Positions 59,684 to 64,000 of a DNA stretch of 64,000 bases are shown here, in pieces. Under the pieces are notes generated by a model. It had not been told where the DNA came from, did no database searches, and saw nothing but the letters and a program-made list of their open reading frames with translations. The DNA lies in assembly GCA_951799425.1 (NCBI GenBank), contig OX637402.1, positions 19,419,844 through 19,483,843 of the forward strand. The letters run 5' to 3'. The DNA is from Ilex aquifolium. Lineage: Eukaryota > Streptophyta > Magnoliopsida > Aquifoliales > Aquifoliaceae. Within the stretch, counting starts at the first letter, position 1; each line of letters starts with the position of its first letter. The position numbers were made by a program, and so were the translations under genes.

Positions 59684-61050
59684 GCTTAGTAGAAAAAATT
59701 GAATGTTAATTAGATGAAACTGATTGTTAATTTGATAAATTAAATGTTAATTACATGTTAATTTGATAAAATTGAATGTCAATTTGATAAATCTGAATGT
59801 AAATTTGATAATTTAAATGTTAATTTGATGAATTGAGTGTTAATTGAATGAAATTGAAAGTTTATTTGGTTAATTTAATGTTAACTAGTTGAATTAGAAT
59901 GTTAATTTCGTGAATTAAATACTTATTAGAAAAAATTGAATGTTAATTAGATGAAATTGATTGTTAATTTGATAAATTAAATGTTAATTACATGTTAATT
60001 TGATAAAAATGAATGTCAATTTGATAAATTTGAATGTTAATTTGATAATTTGAATGTTAATTTGATGAATTGGGTGTTAATTGAAGAAATTGAAAGTTTA
60101 TTTGGTTAATGTAATGTTAACTAGTTGAATTAGAATGTTAATTTCGTGAATTAAATGCTTATTAGAAAAAATTGAATGGTAATTAGATGAAATTGATTGT
60201 TAATTTGATAAATTAAATGTTAATTAAATGTTAATTTGATAAAATTGAATGTCAATTTGATAAATCTGAATGTTAATTTGATAATTTGAATGTTAATTTG
60301 ATGAATAAGGTGTTAATTGAATAAAATTGAAAGTTTATTTGGTTAATGTAATGTTAACTAGTTGAATTATAATGTTAATTTCGTGAATTAAATACTTATT
60401 AGAAAAAATTGAATGTTAATTAGATGAAATTGATTGTTAATTTGATAAATTAAATGTTAATTACACGTTAATTTGATAAAATTGAATGTCAATTTGATAA
60501 ATCTGAATGTTAATTTGATAATTTGAATGTTAATTTGATGAATTGGGTGTTAATTGAATGAAATTGAAAGTTTATTTGGTTAATTTAATGTTAACTAGTT
60601 GAATTAGAATGTTAATTTCGTGAATTAAATGCTTATTGGAAAAAATTGAATGTTAATTAGATGAAATTGATTGTTAATTTGATAAATTAAATGTTAATTA
60701 CATGTTAATTTGATAAAATTGAATGTCAATTTGATAAATCTGAATGTTAATTTGATAATTTGAATGTTAATTTGATGAATAAGGTGTTAATTGAATGAAA
60801 TTGAAAGTTTATTTGGTTAATTTAATGTTAACTAGTTGAATTTGAATGTTAATTTCGTGAATTAAATGCTTATTAGAAAAAATTGAATGTTAATTAGATG
60901 AAATTGATTGTTAATTTGATAAATTAAATGTTAATTACATGTTAATTTGATAAAATTGAATGTCAATTTGATAAATCTGAATGTTAATTTGATAATTTGA
61001 ATGTTAATTTGATGAATAAAGTGTTAATTGAATGAAATTGAAAGTTTGAT
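59684..61050. repeat. Higher-order tandem repeat, 237 bp unit, nearly six copies
   Basis: The marker 'cttattagaaaaaattgaat' or a close variant starts near 59684, 59931, 60157, 60394, 60631 and 60868. The last three spacings are exactly 237 bp and the others 226 and 247. Each unit consists of about 11 variants of a 21 bp phrase 'tgaatgttaatttgataaat', with one phrase order shared by all units. This is a two-level satellite-like structure inside the foldback element. Confidence 0.9.
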
Positions 61051-61914
61051 AATGTTGATCGATCAAATTGAAAACCATATTTGATCGATTGAAATTAACA
61101 TTCTAATTAAATTAATTTTAATTTTACGTATTTTAATTTAATATTGATTTTATGAATTTTTATTTAATGTTGATTTTATGAATTTTAATTTAATTTTAAT
61201 TTTATAAATTTTAATTTAGGGTGAGGTACAAACTCTTAAATGTTAGGTATTAAATGTTGGGTAAGGTTACAACAATTAAAAGTAAAATTACTATTTTTGA
61301 AAGTGGGGTTATAACTCTTAAAGGTTAGGTTACAACAATTAAAGGTTATATATTAAATGTTAGGTAAGGTTATAACAATTAAAAGTAAAATTACTATCTT
61401 TGAAAGTGAGGTTATAAGTATATATGAAAAAATTACTACATTTAAGGTTAAATTGCAAGTATTTAAGGTTAGGTTACAAGTGGTAAAGGGATAAAAATTA
61501 CTACATTTAAGGTTAGGTTATAAGTGATAAAATTTTCACTAATTTTGTAATTTTGTTCACTATAGTAGTAAACTTTTCACTAATGTTGTAATTTTACTCT
61601 CAATTGACTTAATGACGGCTTTTTTTTATGTCTTGTCTTGTCATTTCAATGTCTTGTCCAGTGTCATTTTAATGTCATTGAAGTTATAAATAATCCATAA
61701 ATTTAATAAATTATACCATTGAAGTTGTAAATTGTATACCACTAATGTTGTAAAAATGAATTTTCGGTATGGTACCGAAAATTCCCTTGTATGTATTGTA
61801 GCCTGGTCCGATGTGATGTACTCCTGTGATAAGTGACTTTCTGGACCCCAATTGTTAGAACACCATCCATGTTTGTTGGGTCGGGGTCATCACTCTCTTC
61901 CCAGTCATGTTTTT

Positions 61915-62790
61915 TTTTGAGATTCCGATTCTCTTCATTATCCATTTCCTTCAATTCTATGTCTTAGATGAATGACAAGTGAATTTTTTTTAGTTCAATG
62001 GGCAAGATCGAATTTTGCCAAACAGAATAGTTAACTCAGGTTAACTATACCAAAATTGAGATGCAAACACAATAAATGGAAAGGTTTATTGTAATTTAAA
62101 GCATAATAAATGGTTATGCAGTAGAATTCGAAATGGTTATATTGATAGAAAAATTCTTAACAATGCCTAAATGTCAAAACTTATGTTAACACGTGTTTCT
62201 TCCTTGCCTACATATTCATAACAGTTGCATCTTATTGCTGGTTGAAGCTTTATTGGACATAAAATTCATTTATGTTAGCATCAAATAATTTTAATTTTAT
62301 TTATCAAAATGTTGTTTTGACAAATAAGTGAATAGTTGATGAATATTATGTACTGTGTGTATGTTATTGTATTCATGTATATTTTTTTTTGATCAAGTAT
62401 TCATGTATATGATATACACACACATGTACAGATAGAGAGAGGGCAAAGAACATGATGAACAGAGCTAACAAGATGACTTTTCCAATGACCAAAATTGGAT
62501 TGGAGATCAAGTGAGATTTTATTGCCAAGAAAGAAGGCTATTGAATTGAATTTGAGTCCGAGAATTAAGCTTGTTTGCTTTTTTTTTTTTTTGTGCACAA
62601 CGTTTTAGCTCCATTTTTTTATGTTGTTTGTGTATAGTTAACCCAATGTTAACTATTCTAGTTAATAAACAAAAGATCTTGTCCATTGAACTAAAAAAAA
62701 TTCACTTGTCACTCATCCAAGGCACTATTGATAGAAATTGAAGGAAATGAGTAATGGAGAGGATCTGAATCCATTTTTCCGAACCAAGTG
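61915..62790. mobile_element. Inverted-repeat element, about 0.9 kb
   Basis: Left arm, about 61915-62060, with 'atttccttcaattctatg', 'gacaagtgaattttttttag' and 'gttaactataccaaaattg'. The right arm (about 62630-62790) is its inverted copy ending 'gagaggatctgaatcc'. The interior shows no gene. Exact ends and duplication were not resolved. Confidence 0.6.
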
Positions 62791-62917
62791 ATGGTATACA
62801 AATACACAAGTCTTATAATTTTTTAAAGTGTAGATGTGACATGCCATTGAATTTTTTATCACACCCATGTGATTTGAAAAAATAATTTTAAAAATAGGAC
62901 GATTTTAAAATTATTTT

Positions 62918-63471
62918 GGATTAATTACATTGGAGGTCCTCAAAATATGAGTTTTGTCTCATTTTGGTCCCCAATATTTTAATTACATTATTTTGATCCC
63001 TAAAATATTGAATATGTTTTGATGTGGTCACTCAAGCAAACAACTTCCAAATTGTTAACGGGTTTTTTTTATTATAAACTTGTCACGTGATACCTAAATA
63101 TGGACAAAAAAATAATTTGGTTAGCTCTTGACCAAAATTTGGATAGTTCTTGACAAAAATGTGTAATATGTGTAGCCTAAGTTGTGTAATTTGTTACTTA
63201 CCGAAAAAAAAAAGTTGTGTAATTTGGATAGCTCTTTTACCAAAAATTGAGTAGAAATTTGATCAAGAGTTATCCAAATTATTTTTTTCTCATTTATTAA
63301 ATATCACGTGACAAGTTTATAATAAAAATCGTTAGCAATCTGGATGTTGTCTGCTTGAGGGACCATATAGAAACATATTCAATACTTCAAGAACCAAAAT
63401 AATGAAATTGAAATATTGGGGATCAAAATGAGACAAACCCCATACTTTGGGACCTCCATTGCAATTAACCC
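62918..63471. mobile_element. Mutator-like MITE with exact 9 bp target duplication
   Basis: Terminal repeats of about 170 bp begin GGATTAATTACATTGGAGGT on the left and, inverted, GGGTTAATTGCAATGGAGGT on the right. AATTATTTT flanks both sides (62909-62917 and 63472-63480). Inner sequences 'ttagctcttgaccaaaattt' and 'gatcaagagttatccaaatt' extend the inverted symmetry nearly to the centre. No coding sequence. Confidence 0.9.
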
Positions 63472-63480
63472 AATTATTTT

Positions 63481-64000
63481 TTAAAATCAAAGAATTTTTA
63501 AAAGCGTCAGTTCAATTGACATTTTTAAAATAAAATTATCAGTCTAAGGAATCCAACAAAAAATGATGTTGAAAACATCAGTTCTGTTGACGTTTGTAAT
63601 TGTAAAAATCTTTGGGTTCGTCTACGGTACCGACTTCTACTTTTTCGATATAGTACCGAATGGACCATTGATCCATAATGAATGACTTGTAACCATTGAT
63701 GAAATTTAAAATACTATTTTATTTTTTACCGGTTACCCACTCTGCAGGTAAATGGGAAAAAGGATCAAGATAATTTCATAAAACAAAATTAAGACAAAGA
63801 CAAAGAAAATTAGTAGGTTGAGATTATAGTAATATTATCCTTAATAAAAAATAAATACACTTAAAACTTTTAGAATAAGATCATCATCTTTTTTGGATGC
63901 AATGAACCAACAATTTAGGGGTACGATTACATTGTTAACACTTTCTGGTATTGTTAGAGTGAGGGTTATCACTATATGGATGTGGTTATCACGTTCTGGG
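63481..64000. other. Possible start of another TACCGAAAA-type element, cut by the window
   Basis: At 63611-63653 the series 'tacggtaccgacttctactt', 'tttcgatatagtaccgaa' parallels the outer end seen inverted at 57545-57600. ACCGGTTACC follows at about 63739, again in the same order. If so, the element begins near 63611 and runs past the window end. Positions 63481-63610 hold nothing recognisable. Confidence 0.35.

Larger units (their letters stand above)
57613..61813. mobile_element. Foldback element with about 700 bp inverted arms
   Basis: Left arm 57613 to about 58385 and right arm about 61115-61813 are inverted copies with few differences. Both arms run, from the outside in, through 'ggaccaggctacaatacata', the near-palindrome TTTTCGGTACCATACCGAAAA, 'aaaaagccgtcattaagtca' and a long series of 'taacctaacctttaa' phrases. 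The interior (58385-61115) contains three repeat zones and a perfect hairpin. There is no open frame of note and no known transposase, so it is non-autonomous. Its superfamily is unknown; long arms favour a Mutator-like or foldback type. Confidence 0.75.

Overview
The window is nuclear DNA of a flowering plant, most likely a eudicot. It is AT-rich, has plant-type spliced transposase genes, and is packed with plant transposon families: Athila-like and chromovirus LTR elements, CACTA, Mutator-like, hAT-like, Helitron, SINE and a LINE tail. The captured gene fragments are also plant-specific (CYP735A cytokinin hydroxylase, chromomethylase, WNK kinase). I found no intact host gene, no tRNA or rRNA gene and no CRISPR array. 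Everything was read by eye; family names rest on recognised motifs and target-site duplications, not on searches.

Bases 1-4,680 hold old debris: the end of a hAT-like element, the 3' half of a decayed CACTA element on the minus strand, a degraded Mutator-like element and a SINE with its target-site duplication.

Bases 4,684-42,514 form one nested stack. The oldest layer is a minus-strand chromovirus (Tekay/Del-like, 2.6 kb LTRs, initiator-Met tRNA primer site). Its middle has been inverted, so one LTR is split into pieces at 7,491-8,266, 36,510-37,479 and 41,659-42,514. An Athila-like Ty3/Gypsy element (8,267-36,504, TSD GTGTA, Asp-tRNA primer site) sits in that split LTR. An 18.6 kb CACTA element (16,684-35,329, TSD AGT) sits in the 3' untranslated region of the Athila element. 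The CACTA element carries a nearly complete four-exon TNP2-type transposase gene with one premature stop. It also carries a six-exon Transposase_24-type gene with one extra base, and a 5 kb block of captured host gene pieces with their introns: SMC4, CYP735A, chromomethylase, WNK kinase, RFC1, some unidentified exons and a LINE RNase H tail.

Bases 42,520-64,000 are almost without genes and very AT-rich. They hold what looks like an unusual family of large low-complexity elements whose ends carry the near-palindrome TTTTCGGTA...TACCGAAAA. One probable 15 kb member (about 42,525-57,605) is filled with tandem repeats and later insertions: two MITE-like elements, a 1.5 kb Mutator-like element, and a solo LTR that itself contains a Helitron. 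A second member (57,613-61,813) is a 4.2 kb foldback with arms of about 700 bp around a 237 bp higher-order tandem repeat. Two more inverted-repeat elements and the start of a possible further member close the window.
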